NCBI RefSeq assembly: GCF_003459245.1 | Contig: NZ_QRVG01000019.1 | Location: forward strand, 1 to 40,149 | DNA length: 40,149 nucleotides | Reading direction: 5' to 3' | Source: Collinsella sp. AF23-2 | GTDB taxonomy: Bacteria; Actinomycetota; Coriobacteriia; Coriobacteriales; Coriobacteriaceae | The notes under the pieces: model-generated | The model's input: only the letters and a program-made list of their open reading frames with translations | Databases searched by the model: none | What the model was told of the DNA's origin: nothing | Translations under genes and position numbers: made by a program | Shown: piece by piece, positions 7,139 to 15,962 of the stretch | Numbering within the stretch: the first letter of the stretch is position 1 | Layout of the letters: each line of letters opens with the position of its first letter

Positions 7139-7669
7139 ATGTCTTATTTGGATCTGGCTCGTGGTCGGTATTCTTGTCGTTCGTTTGAGGACCATCCTGT
7201 TGAGCAGGCTGTGGTGGACGCCATTGTTGAGGCTGGGCGTATTGCTCCTTCTGCTTGCAATAATCATCCTTCTCGTGTGATGGTGTTGGATACGCCTGAG
7301 CTTCTGGAGAAGGCTGCTGCTTGTCAGCCTCGGTTTGCTCGTGATGGGTCTATCTTTGGGGCTCCGCTTGTCTTCCTTATTTGCAGCGTTACCGATGATG
7401 CTTGGGTGCGCCCGTATGATCAGATGAACTCGAGTGCCATCGATACTTCGATCGTCTGCGATCAGATGATGATGGAGGCCACCGAGCAGGGCCTGGGAAC
7501 GTGCTGGGTATGCCATTTTAAGCCTGAGGTGGCACAGGAGCAGTTCAATCTGCCCAAGGGCGTCTATCCCTATCACATGCTCGTCTGCGGATATCCTGCC
7601 GACCACATCGCCGATCCCGAGCATCGCGAGGCCCGTACCATTCCCCTCCCCGACTTCCTCCTCAAGTAG
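7139..7669 (+). CDS. Nitroreductase-family FMN protein
   Basis: The 176-residue protein begins with the family hallmark RYSCRSFEDHPV (FMN phosphate-binding Arg-x-Ser-x-Arg). It has APSACNNHPSRVMVLD for FMN contact and GLGTCWVCHFKPE plus a C-terminal glycine-proline segment. Members reduce nitro groups, quinones or act as flavin reductases; the short length fits the compact type common in gut anaerobes. ATG at 7139 follows a very strong TAGGAGGG. Codons in the first ~260 bases are T-rich (TCT, TAT, TTG, CGT), whereas the second half uses the C/G-ending codons of its neighbours, so the gene looks like a composite. A terminator follows at 7717-7754. Confidence 0.88.
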   Translation: MSYLDLARGRYSCRSFEDHPVEQAVVDAIVEAGRIAPSACNNHPSRVMVLDTPELLEKAAACQPRFARDGSIFGAPLVFLICSVTDDAWVRPYDQMNSSAIDTSIVCDQMMMEATEQGLGTCWVCHFKPEVAQEQFNLPKGVYPYHMLVCGYPADHIADPEHREARTIPLPDFLLK

Positions 7670-7716
7670 GTTTTGGGACATGCCTTAAAACCTACCCTTG
7701 ACCGCTCACCCGTTCG

Positions 7717-7754
7717 CCGAGTTCTGCACCATTATGTGCAGGGCTCGGTTTTTT
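7717..7754 (+). terminator. Terminator after the nitroreductase gene
   Basis: CCGAG and CTGCAC on the left pair with GTGCAG and CTCGG on the right around a short AT loop, followed by TTTTTT. Confidence 0.85.
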
Positions 7755-7780
7755 ATGTTACGCACCCCGGCACAGTCATA

Positions 7781-7809
7781 AAAAAGGACCCGCAAGCTGC
7801 AGGTCCTTT
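7781..7809 (-). terminator. Terminator after divIVA
   Basis: On the minus strand GGACC and GGTCC form the stem, with an inner pairing around GCAGCTTGC, and TTTTTT follows. It closes the long minus-strand division block. Confidence 0.8.
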
Positions 7810-7835
7810 CTAGGCACTAAATTGTAGGCCGAATG

Positions 7836-8510
7836 TTAGTCCAGGTCGTCGGCAGCAAAATTGTCGATCGGGGCGAAGGGATCGGCCACGGGGACAACCG
7901 GATCAGCGACGGGCAGCGGCTCGGCGGGAACAGTCACCGCAGGAGAAGCGGCAGAACCGACCGGCGTGGAGGCCATGAGGTCGGCCGGGAAGGAGTTCTG
8001 GGCATCGTCCATGAAGTGCTGGATGAGCTTGAGATACTCGGCCTTGAACTCCTCACGAGAAGCCTTGAGACGATCGATCTCCTCGAGCTCGGCCTGCTTT
8101 TCGGTCAGAGCCTGGCGGATAACCTCGCGGGCCTTGGCGTCAGCCTCGTTGCGGATACGCTCAGCGTTCTCGTTGGCATCGTTGACGATGGTCTCAGCGG
8201 TCTGCTGGGCAGCGATCAGGGCAGCGGAAATCTGGCGCTCCTGAGCGGAGAAGTCAGGGGCGGGAGCAGCCACGGGGGCGGCAGGAACGGCCTGGGCGGT
8301 GGCATCCTGAGCCTGGGCAAGCTGAGCCTGTGCGTCGGCAAGCTGCTGCTCGGTAGCAGTCAGACGACCCTTAAGGTCAACGATCTTAGCGAGCATAGCG
8401 TCAACCTCGGAAGACAGCGTCTCCAAGAAGACGTCGACCTCGGCAGGATCGTAGCCACGCTTGGCCTCAGAGAAAGTCTGAGCCTGGATGTCTGCGGGGG
8501 TAATAGCCAT
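7836..8510 (-). CDS. divIVA: DivIVA-domain protein (Wag31-like)
   Basis: DivIVA proteins recognise curved membrane at poles and septa and recruit growth or division partners. The 224-residue protein starts with the lipid-binding DivIVA domain (ITPADIQAQTFSEAKRGYDPAEVDVFLETL, given here in outline at residues 3-32). A first coiled coil runs at about 35-70, then an Ala/Pro spacer, then a long coiled coil at about 105-175 (ERQISAALIAAQQTAETIV onward). An acidic tail (FAPIDNFAADDLD) ends it. The motif RGYDPAEVD is diagnostic. It is the last gene of the block, after sepF and yggT, the usual Gram-positive arrangement except that ylmH is missing. Confidence 0.92.
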   Translation of the reverse strand: MAITPADIQAQTFSEAKRGYDPAEVDVFLETLSSEVDAMLAKIVDLKGRLTATEQQLADAQAQLAQAQDATAQAVPAAPVAAPAPDFSAQERQISAALIAAQQTAETIVNDANENAERIRNEADAKAREVIRQALTEKQAELEEIDRLKASREEFKAEYLKLIQHFMDDAQNSFPADLMASTPVGSAASPAVTVPAEPLPVADPVVPVADPFAPIDNFAADDLD

Positions 8511-8571
8511 AACAAGTCTCCTTTTTCATCGCCTCGGCGCTACACGCCCGACGTAAGTTACTAAGTCAGTT

Positions 8572-8853
8572 CTATACGAGTATACCTATAAGAAGCTGCA
8601 GAACCAGCCTCTGCACCAACTGCAACGCAATAATCGCAACGACCGGCGAAAAATCGATACCGCCCATCGGCGGGATGAAACGACGGAACAGGTTGAGCCA
8701 CGGACCGCACACGCTATCGAGCACCGCAGCAATATCCTGAAGCAAACCACCCTGCTTCATGGGAATCCACGTCATAAAGCAGTAGACGACAATAAGCGTG
8801 GAATAGAAGTTGAACAGCGTGTTGACCAGCTGGACGATAGTGTAGATGTTGAT
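8572..8853 (-). CDS. yggT: YggT-family membrane protein with apparent AUC start
   Basis: YggT (YlmG) is a small two-helix membrane protein of the sepF neighbourhood, implicated in division and osmotic tolerance. The coding frame reads INIYTIVQLVNTLFNFYS, then a first membrane helix, a TWIP turn, an amphipathic LFRRFIPPMGG segment and a second helix. This matches the family over its full ~93 residues. The frame from the sepF stop to the ATG at 8775 contains no ATG, GTG or TTG. Starting at 8775 would delete the first helix. GAGGAG at 8860-8865 stands 6 bases before ATC at 8853-8851, so ATC is the best-placed start; ATT at 8859 touches the site. The frame is the same as sepF's, separated only by TAA. 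Confidence 0.75.
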   Translation of the reverse strand: MNIYTIVQLVNTLFNFYSTLIVVYCFMTWIPMKQGGLLQDIAAVLDSVCGPWLNLFRRFIPPMGGIDFSPVVAIIALQLVQRLVLQLLIGILV

Positions 8854-8874
8854 GGGAATCTCCTCGTCTTGTCT

Positions 8875-9597
8875 TTACTTGAGGTAGCCGTCGGCACGAA
8901 GCTTCTTGAGATCGGAATCTTTGACCTCGCAACCGGCGGGCAGCACCATGAACACGCGGTCGCCCACCTCCTTGACCGCGGCACCCAGACCGCAGGCAAA
9001 GCCGTAAGAGAAGTCCAAGACGCGCTTGGCAACTTCGGTGCGTACGCCCACAAAAATCAGTGCGACAGGCTGCTTGGTGCGAACGCGGCGCACCACGGTC
9101 TCCACGTCGTCGTAGCTCTCGGGGCGCAGGACATAGGCCGGCAGCTGCGGCGTGGCGTTGATGATATTGCTCGCATAGGCCGAGGCATCGCTCGGTGCAG
9201 GCGCGGGCGCAGCGGCGGCACGGGCGCGGGTGTTCTCGGCGTAGCTAGACGGCGTGTCATAGGCACCAGGACGATAACCGCTCGCAACACTGTCCTGCGA
9301 GCGCGAAGGCGGGTTATACGTCGTAGCATGGCGGGAGTCATCGCCGACCAGCTGACCGGAGCGCGTATACACGGCAACCGACTCAGCTTCACCGCGGCGC
9401 GTCTGACCAAGCAGGCCGTTGCTCGGCTCGTCTTGGGTGTAGAAGCCCTCGCCCGAAGCACCGCTGTAGCCGTTGCCCTGATAACTATCGTCATAGCCGT
9501 CATCGTAGCCGTAGTCGTCGTCCTGGCCATAACCCTGGTCGTAACCCTGCTGGCCGCCCAGGTGCATCTTATTTTTAATCTCGTCAAGGAAGCCCAT
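8875..9597 (-). CDS. sepF: Cell division protein SepF
   Basis: SepF polymerises into rings and anchors FtsZ to the membrane, taking the place of FtsA, which is absent here. The 240-residue protein opens with the membrane-binding amphipathic helix MGFLDEIKNKMHLGG. A long Gly/Tyr/Asp-rich disordered linker (about 16-65) and an Ala/Pro linker follow. The DUF552 domain (about 150-240) begins VLRPESYDDVETVVRRVR, and the family's hallmark glycine strand appears as DFSYGFACGLGAAVKEV. The linker is longer than in Firmicutes, as usual in actinobacteria. ATG at 9597 follows GAGAGGACA. It is 61 bases from yggS and in the same operon as yggT. Confidence 0.93.
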   Translation of the reverse strand: MGFLDEIKNKMHLGGQQGYDQGYGQDDDYGYDDGYDDSYQGNGYSGASGEGFYTQDEPSNGLLGQTRRGEAESVAVYTRSGQLVGDDSRHATTYNPPSRSQDSVASGYRPGAYDTPSSYAENTRARAAAAPAPAPSDASAYASNIINATPQLPAYVLRPESYDDVETVVRRVRTKQPVALIFVGVRTEVAKRVLDFSYGFACGLGAAVKEVGDRVFMVLPAGCEVKDSDLKKLRADGYLK

Positions 9598-9657
9598 GGT
9601 TGTGTCCTCTCGCGGTTTAGTGCAGGCGCCCCGATAATCAGTGCGCACTTCAGAGCC

Positions 9658-10395
9658 TTATTTTACTGCAAACTCCGGGCTAAATACTACCCTGCCCAGG
9701 CGAACGAGCGTAGAGCCCTCCTCAAGGGCAGGCTCAAAGTCCTCGCTCATGCCGCAGGAAAGCTCGGGCAGGCTCAAATCGGGATGCGCCGCCTCCAGCT
9801 CATCCCTCAGCTCACGAAGCCCCGCAAAGGTGCGGCGTGCTACATCCTTATTCCCCCGGGGCGCCATAGTCATAAGCCCCTGTACGCAAATTCCCTCAAG
9901 TTCCGCAAGCTCACCCGCGGCGGCGCGAATCTCATCGGGCGAAAAGCCTCCCTTCGACTCCTCACCACTCACATTGACCTCAATGAGCACACGCTGGGGG
10001 CCGGCGAGCTCGCCTGCCTCAATCTTGCGGACAGCACGGCTCGAAATCGCCTGCGCCAGATGAAGCGAACCCACCGAGTGAATCAGCTCGGCTGAGCCCA
10101 GCACCGCATTGATCTTATTGGTCTGCAGGTTGCCGATCATATCGAAGCGCACCTCGGGCAGCCCCGGATGCTCCGCCAGACCCGTGAGCTTGTGAACCAG
10201 CTCCTGCGGGCGGTTCTCGGCAAAATGGCGATACCCCGCCTGGATGGCGGCAACGGTCTCATCGACACCAACGGTCTTGGACACGGCAATGAGGCTCGCG
10301 GCGTCATGGGGACGGCCTGCGCGATCGAGCGCCGCATAAAAACGTTCCAGAATCTGCTCGCGGCGAGCGCGCATCAAGTCCAAATAGTTATCCAT
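9658..10395 (-). CDS. yggS: YggS-family PLP homeostasis protein (YlmE)
   Basis: YggS/PLPBP proteins bind pyridoxal phosphate without catalysing a reaction and balance vitamin B6 and amino acid pools. The 245-residue protein has the PLP lysine in LIAVSKTVG (residue ~37) and the family segments HFAENRPQELVHK, RFDMIGNLQTNKI and VLIEVNVSGEESKGGF. The C-terminus has LSCGMSEDFEPAL, which binds the PLP phosphate, and LVRLGRVVFS. ATG at 10395 follows GGAGGCG. In many Gram-positives this gene (ylmE) directly follows ylmD/pgeF after ftsZ; here the pst-phoU operon lies between them. Confidence 0.93.
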   Translation of the reverse strand: MDNYLDLMRARREQILERFYAALDRAGRPHDAASLIAVSKTVGVDETVAAIQAGYRHFAENRPQELVHKLTGLAEHPGLPEVRFDMIGNLQTNKINAVLGSAELIHSVGSLHLAQAISSRAVRKIEAGELAGPQRVLIEVNVSGEESKGGFSPDEIRAAAGELAELEGICVQGLMTMAPRGNKDVARRTFAGLRELRDELEAAHPDLSLPELSCGMSEDFEPALEEGSTLVRLGRVVFSPEFAVK

Positions 10396-10445
10396 TGCTA
10401 ATCGCCTCCGCTGACAGCCAAACAAGTAGTCCCATGCTAACGCAA

Positions 10446-10477
10446 GAGCGCGGCCCCGCATGTGCAAGGCCGCGCTC
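10446..10477 (-). terminator. Stem-loop between phoU and yggS
   Basis: GAGCGCGGCC (10446-10455) pairs exactly with GGCCGCGCTC (10468-10477) around a 12-base loop. On the minus strand TTGCGTT follows, a weak U-tract. It lies about 38 bases after the phoU stop and probably lowers read-through from the phosphate operon into yggS-sepF-yggT-divIVA. Confidence 0.6.
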
Positions 10478-10514
10478 ACTTAGGTATTTACAATCTTTCG
10501 ACGAACGGGGTTAC

Positions 10515-11372
10515 TTACTCCTCGTCGTCCTCGCCATCGTCCTCGTCCTCAAGATGATCGAGCAGGTAGCGAAGACCCTCGCTGACCTCGTTAGCGGGCA
10601 CCTTGGCAACGTAGCGGGCGTCGACGGCGGGCCTCATGATAACACCCTCGCCCGAAGGCACGCGCATGCTCTCGAGCTCATCCTCATCAGTGCGGGCGAT
10701 ATCGCCGGCAGTCATACGCTGTCCGGTCAACAGGAAGGTCAGACGGCAGGCGGCATCGATGGAAATCGAAGCGATGCGATCGAGGTAGCGCGAAACCATG
10801 ATGGCGCGGCGCAGGTCGTCATAGTTGCTGTCGTCGTCCATAAAGTCGCCCGTATCCATACGGTTAAAGGTGCGGAAGAACTTCTCGTAGGCGGCGTGCA
10901 CTGGCTCGTCCTCGACGGCCAGGTTGCAGATGATGGACATGTCATTGGTGACGAGCGCAGAAAGCGAAGAGCCCAGCACCTGGTAGACGGCCTCAGCCTC
11001 GGCCTCGACCGTACCGACAAGCTCCTTGGGCAGCGAGATGTCGGCCTTGATCATATGACGCGTGGCACGGCAGATCTGACGGACCTTATCGGTCATGCGT
11101 TGCAGGTTAAAGTCGACGTAGATGATCGTCTGAAGCAGGCGGAAGTCGGAGGCGACCGGTGACTGCGTGGCGATCAGGTTGTAGCAAACGGCCTCCAGGT
11201 TGGCGCAGCGTGCGTCAATCGAAAGTGTGCGCTTCTTGGTCTTGGTGGCGAGCTTGCGGTCGTCGGTCACATAGGCCTTCACGGCATCGTGGAGGGCCAG
11301 GTCGACGGCCTCATAGATGCTCAGCATCTCGTGACGGGCCTCGATGAGCTGACGGGAAAACAGTTTGCGCAT
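10515..11372 (-). CDS. phoU: Phosphate signalling protein PhoU
   Basis: PhoU links the Pst transporter to the PhoR histidine kinase and restrains phosphate uptake when phosphate is plentiful. The 285-residue protein has two three-helix PhoU repeats. The first holds the ATQSPVASDFRLLQTIIYVDFNLQRMTDK stretch (a variant of the E.DLR...M..LER metal site). The second holds DLRRAIMVSRYLDRIASISIDAACRL. A C-terminal extension of about 60 residues ends in an acidic run (LEDEDDGEDDEE), longer than in E. coli PhoU. It is the last gene of the pst operon, 92 bases from pstB. No phoR/phoB pair is present in the window. Confidence 0.93.
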   Translation of the reverse strand: MRKLFSRQLIEARHEMLSIYEAVDLALHDAVKAYVTDDRKLATKTKKRTLSIDARCANLEAVCYNLIATQSPVASDFRLLQTIIYVDFNLQRMTDKVRQICRATRHMIKADISLPKELVGTVEAEAEAVYQVLGSSLSALVTNDMSIICNLAVEDEPVHAAYEKFFRTFNRMDTGDFMDDDSNYDDLRRAIMVSRYLDRIASISIDAACRLTFLLTGQRMTAGDIARTDEDELESMRVPSGEGVIMRPAVDARYVAKVPANEVSEGLRYLLDHLEDEDDGEDDEE

Positions 11373-11464
11373 GGTTCACTCCAATCAGTTGGGTGCGGTC
11401 ATGCCGCCCGCACAGTGAATACGCACCGGACCAGGTCCGATCGGCTTGGGACTAGTCGCACCGA

Positions 11465-12268
<804 letters not shown>

Positions 12269-12280
12269 GGGACTCCTTAA

Positions 12281-13186
12281 CTAGCGACGCTTGCGCGACA
12301 GGAAGCGCGCAAACAGGTTGAAGGCCAGAATGATCACCATCAGCAAGAGCGCGGTGCCGTAGGCTGCGTTCATGTTGATGCCGTCGTTGGCAAGCAGGTA
12401 CAGGTGAACCGTCATGGGGCGGCCGGAATCGAGCGGCGAAATAGGCAGGTTGATGGCCTGGCCCATGGTGTAGAGCACCACCGCGGTCTCGCCAATGGCA
12501 CGGCCGATGGCAAGGACGATGCCCGTGGCAATACGGCCAAAGGCAGAAGGAAGCACGATCTTGGAGACAACCTGCCACTTGGTGGCGCCCAGGCCGTACG
12601 CGCCCCAACGGATATAGCGCGGAACGGCGCGAATGGCCTCTTCGGTGGTGCGCATGACGATGGGAAGCATCAAGAGCGCGAGCGCCAGAGCGGCCGAGAC
12701 CATCGAAAGGCCCAGGCCCATGGCCTCGACAAACAAGGCGTAGCCAAACAGGCCCATAACGATGGAGGGCACCGAGGCCAAAGCGTCAGCAGCGTAGCGA
12801 ATGAGCTCGACGACCTTGCCCTGCTTGGCGTACTCGGCCAGATAGACGGCTGCCAGCACAGCGATCGGCGTGCAGATAAGCATGGCGAGCGCCGTCACGT
12901 AGACGGTCGAGACGATCGTGGGCCAAATACCGCCCTCGGCGTTGACGCCCTGCGGCCAACCAAAGATAAAGTCGAGCGAGATATGCGGCAGGCCGTTGAT
13001 GACCACGTAGGCGATGATAGCGACCAGCACCAGCGTGGTGATGTATGCTGCGACACGGAACACGCCGAGCATGATCTTGTTGGACAGGTCTTTGTTAATG
13101 CGACCCTTCTTGCCGTGGGAAAGGGCACGCTTAATGCGCTCGCGCGACGAGGTCGTATCGACCGTCGTGTCAACGGAATCGGACAT
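12281..13186 (-). CDS. pstA: Phosphate ABC transporter permease PstA
   Basis: PstA is one of the two membrane subunits of the phosphate importer. The 301-residue protein has a basic cytoplasmic N-terminus (residues 1-45), then six membrane segments. The EAA-type loop that contacts PstB is AIRAVPRYIRWGAYGLGATKWQVV. ITTLVLVAIIAYVVI is the first helix and LLLMVIILAFNLFARF the last. It starts 3 bases after the pstC stop and so is translationally linked to it. Confidence 0.95.
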   Translation of the reverse strand: MSDSVDTTVDTTSSRERIKRALSHGKKGRINKDLSNKIMLGVFRVAAYITTLVLVAIIAYVVINGLPHISLDFIFGWPQGVNAEGGIWPTIVSTVYVTALAMLICTPIAVLAAVYLAEYAKQGKVVELIRYAADALASVPSIVMGLFGYALFVEAMGLGLSMVSAALALALLMLPIVMRTTEEAIRAVPRYIRWGAYGLGATKWQVVSKIVLPSAFGRIATGIVLAIGRAIGETAVVLYTMGQAINLPISPLDSGRPMTVHLYLLANDGINMNAAYGTALLLMVIILAFNLFARFLSRKRR

Positions 13187-13189
13187 AGC

Positions 13190-14116
13190 CTACCCCCTCT
13201 TCTTCTTGGAAATCAGACGGACGATGCCCACCAGCGTGGCGGAGATGATAAACAGGACCACGCCCATGCCGAACAGCGCCGAGCGGTGCAGACCCGAGGA
13301 ATAGCTCATGTCGAGCGCAATCTGGCTCGTGAGCGTCGAGATAGGGCTCGCGATGCTATCGGGAATGACCGGGGCGTTGCCCACGACCATGAGCACGGCC
13401 ATGGTCTCGCCGATGGCACGGCCCATACCCAGCACGATGGCATCCACGATACCCAGCTTGGCAGCAGGTAACACGACCTTATAGATGGTCTGCCACTTGG
13501 TGGCGCCCATGGCATAGGATGCCTCGCGAATGCCCATGGGAATGGAATTGAGAGCATCGATGGTGAGCGTGGTGATGGTAGGGACGATCATGATGGCAAG
13601 CACGAACCACGCCGTCAGCGCACCAAAGCCAAGACCACCGGTCAGTTGTGCGATAAACGGGCGGATGATGATCATGCCGAAAAAGCCGTAGATGATAGAA
13701 GGGATGCCGGCCAGCAGGTCGACGGCAGGGCTGATGAGCTTGCGCACGCGCTTGCCGGCGATCTCGACCAGGTATACGGCCGTACCCACACCTAGCGGCA
13801 CGCCCATGGCGAGCGCACCGACGGTCACCAGACCTGAGCCGGCAAGCAGCGACATGATGCCGTAGTGGCCCTCAGAGGGCGCCCACGTAAAGCTAAAGAA
13901 GTCCGCCAGACCGATGTCGGTAAAGACGGGCAGCGCCGAGTACGTGGTAAAGACAAAAATCAGGATGACGGTAACGACCGCCAAGAACGCGCAGGCAAAG
14001 AAGATCCACTGCAGCGCCTTCTCCTTGATATAGGTACTGCGCGATACGAGCGCCAGCTCGCGCTTCTTGGGCGTCTGAACATTCTGCTCAGTCTGGGAGT
14101 TTTCCTGTGCTTCCAT
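13190..14116 (-). CDS. pstC: Phosphate ABC transporter permease PstC
   Basis: PstC pairs with PstA to form the membrane pore. The 308-residue protein has a polar N-terminus, then six membrane segments. The EAA loop is SIPMGIREASYAMGATKWQTIYKVVLPAA. IPSIIYGFFGMIII and AIGETMAVLMVVGN are typical PstC stretches. Two starts compete: GTG at 14125, overlapping the pstS stop, and ATG at 14116. AAGGGGAG lies 8 bases before the ATG, which is why it is preferred. The gene follows pstS directly. Confidence 0.95.
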   Translation of the reverse strand: MEAQENSQTEQNVQTPKKRELALVSRSTYIKEKALQWIFFACAFLAVVTVILIFVFTTYSALPVFTDIGLADFFSFTWAPSEGHYGIMSLLAGSGLVTVGALAMGVPLGVGTAVYLVEIAGKRVRKLISPAVDLLAGIPSIIYGFFGMIIIRPFIAQLTGGLGFGALTAWFVLAIMIVPTITTLTIDALNSIPMGIREASYAMGATKWQTIYKVVLPAAKLGIVDAIVLGMGRAIGETMAVLMVVGNAPVIPDSIASPISTLTSQIALDMSYSSGLHRSALFGMGVVLFIISATLVGIVRLISKKKRG

Positions 14117-14117
14117 G

Positions 14118-14954
14118 CTACTCACTCCCCTTCTCGTCGTTGGTGACGGGAATAAAGCCCGCCTCGCGAATCTGCTTGTCCATCTTTTCGGACGTCACGT
14201 AGTCGATGTAATCCTGCGCCTGCTGCGAAGGCGCACCCTTCACAAAGAAGTAAAGGTCGCGCGAGATGGGATAGCCGCCGCTCGCGACCGTCTTCTCGGA
14301 CGCCTCAACATGATTGACCGAGACGGCCTTGACCGAGGTCTTGGCATTGAGGCTATCGACGAAGCCCAGCGAAATGTAGCCAATGGCACCGCGCGAACGA
14401 GATACCACGTCGCGCACCTGGCCCGTGCCCGAAAGAACGGCCGAGCGGCGATCGAACGGGGTGCCGTCCATCACGATGGTACGAAAGGCCTCACGCGTGC
14501 CGGACGCCTCATCTCGATTGATGACCTGAATCCTCAGGTCCTCGCCACCGACCTCTTTCCAATTGGTAATCTTGCCGGCGTAGATATCGCGGAGCTGCTC
14601 GGTCGAGAGGTTATCGACCGGGTTATCGTCGTTCACGATGACCGCAATACCGTCGTGGGCAATGACGATGGGAGTCAGGCCCAGACCCTGTTCGTCGGCA
14701 TTGAGTCCACGGGAGGAGCTGGCGATATCGGCCGTGCCGGCGCTGACGGCCTCGATGCCAGCGGAAGAACCCAAACCGGAAACGAGCACGTCAATGCCGG
14801 TCTCCTCCTTAAAGCCCTCGGCCGCAATCTCAGCGATAGGAAGGCAGGTCGTGGAGCCGGCGACGGTAATGGAAGAGGTAGAAGATCCCGAAGAACAGGC
14901 ACACAGCGTAAGCGTAAGCACAGCGGCGCTCAGGACCGATACGATCTTTCTCAT
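14118..14954 (-). CDS. pstS: Phosphate-binding lipoprotein PstS
   Basis: PstS captures phosphate outside the membrane and hands it to PstCA. The 278-residue protein begins with a lipoprotein signal MRKIVSVLSAAVLTLTLCAC, with Cys at 18 or 20 as the lipid-modified residue, followed by a Ser/Gly linker. Phosphate-binding segments are visible: GSTTCLPIAEIAAEGF, SRG-type serine loops and NRDEASGTREAF, where the S-G-T-R stretch contacts the anion. Its ATG overlaps the pgeF stop as ATGA, so the two genes are coupled. No clear Pho box is found immediately upstream, since pgeF occupies that place. Confidence 0.95.
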   Translation of the reverse strand: MRKIVSVLSAAVLTLTLCACSSGSSTSSITVAGSTTCLPIAEIAAEGFKEETGIDVLVSGLGSSAGIEAVSAGTADIASSSRGLNADEQGLGLTPIVIAHDGIAVIVNDDNPVDNLSTEQLRDIYAGKITNWKEVGGEDLRIQVINRDEASGTREAFRTIVMDGTPFDRRSAVLSGTGQVRDVVSRSRGAIGYISLGFVDSLNAKTSVKAVSVNHVEASEKTVASGGYPISRDLYFFVKGAPSQQAQDYIDYVTSEKMDKQIREAGFIPVTNDEKGSE

Positions 14955-15751
14955 AGCATCACGCCGATCGCAGCATGGCGCCCACAGGTGCCGCCCTCGT
15001 TACGGTAGGAATAAAAGCGGTCGTTCTGACGCACAGTCGAAAGCTGGGTATCCACGATATTATCCGCGTCGACACCGACATCTACCAGCGCCTCGCAAAT
15101 GGCAGCGGAAAGATCGAGCATGCGAGAGGTGCTCGCATCGACGCACGAGAACTCGGCGGCAAAGCGATCCATGAGTTCCTGGGATACCTCATATTCGTCA
15201 CCCAAGATATGGGGGCCGATATAGGCGGAAACGTCGCTCGCATCGCAGCCGGCAGCATCGCAAAGCGCCTGGCACGCCTTGGCAGAAATACGTGCAATCG
15301 TGCCCTTCCAACCGGAGTGCACCACGGCAAATCCGCCAGGGGCCACCAGCACCACGGGGACGCAGTCGGCAAAGCAGAGCAGCACGGGTACGTTATGCGC
15401 CGTACAGACGATGGCATCGCAGCCCTCGGCAATCTGCTCGCGGACGTCCTCAAGGTCATCGGCGCCGTTCGAGGTCACCGCAACGATATGGTCACCATGG
15501 ACCTGATTGGGAACGAGCAGGTTGTGCTCGCACTCGGCGGCACCCATAGCCTCGAGCGCGCGACGACGATTTTCTTGAACAGCAAAGGGATCATCGCCAA
15601 CATGCGAGCCCAAGTTGAGTGAGGAGTACGCATCTTCGGAAACACCACCGGCGCGCTCGGTGAAGGCAAAGCGAACATCGGATGTCGCGCCCTCCACCAA
15701 CGTAACTCCATCATGGTCGACACGCGAAACTTTGTCCGCACGTGCTGCCAT
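14951..15751 (-). CDS. pgeF: PgeF/YfiH-family protein (YlmD)
   Basis: Members of this family (DUF152, LACC1-like) were once called multicopper oxidases. They are now known as zinc enzymes that cleave purine nucleosides, and in E. coli PgeF they edit misincorporated L-serine from peptidoglycan precursors. The 266-residue protein has the metal ligands in VPNQVHGDHI, CFADCVPVVL and VHSGWKGT. The C-terminus RFYSYRNEGGTCGRHAAIGVML is the family's signature. ATG at 15751 follows TTAGGAGGC. It is the ylmD of the ftsZ neighbourhood. Its stop overlaps the start of pstS by 4 bases, which ties a wall-quality gene to phosphate uptake. Confidence 0.92.
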   Translation of the reverse strand: MAARADKVSRVDHDGVTLVEGATSDVRFAFTERAGGVSEDAYSSLNLGSHVGDDPFAVQENRRRALEAMGAAECEHNLLVPNQVHGDHIVAVTSNGADDLEDVREQIAEGCDAIVCTAHNVPVLLCFADCVPVVLVAPGGFAVVHSGWKGTIARISAKACQALCDAAGCDASDVSAYIGPHILGDEYEVSQELMDRFAAEFSCVDASTSRMLDLSAAICEALVDVGVDADNIVDTQLSTVRQNDRFYSYRNEGGTCGRHAAIGVML

Positions 15752-15904
15752 ACTAAAGCCTCCTAATAACACAAGTACCGCGGCATCGCCGCTACAGCCC
15801 GCGTTTATACGGCTGTCATACTTCTCTAAAAGGATACCCGCAGCGGTAGGGACCAAACGTAAAGGGAACGTAAGGAGATTGGAGGCTTTCGTTTACAAAC
15901 GAGA
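15752..15904 (-). promoter_or_regulatory. Leader region of the pgeF-pst unit
   Basis: The spacer between the ftsZ terminator and pgeF probably carries the promoter for pgeF and the pst genes. It contains a 14-base dyad TCGTTT-AC-AAACGA at 15889-15902 and a CTGTCAT heptamer at 15813-15819, which equals one half of the E. coli Pho box but lacks a good second half. No confident -35/-10 pair could be placed. Confidence 0.3.
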
Positions 15905-15940
15905 AACAAAACGGGGTGCATCCAAATGGACACACCCCGT
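15905..15940 (-). terminator. Terminator after ftsZ
   Basis: On the minus strand ACGGGGTG pairs with CACCCCGT around a 14-base loop, and TTTGTTTC follows. It stands 23 bases past the ftsZ stop and separates ftsZ from pgeF. Confidence 0.75.
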
Positions 15941-15962
15941 GCAGGTCGTTGAGAAAAACGAA

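Noticed and set aside
15813..15830. CTGTCAT resembling a Pho box before pgeF-pst
   Set aside because: Only one half-site matches, it is on the strand opposite to transcription, and actinobacterial PHO boxes look different.
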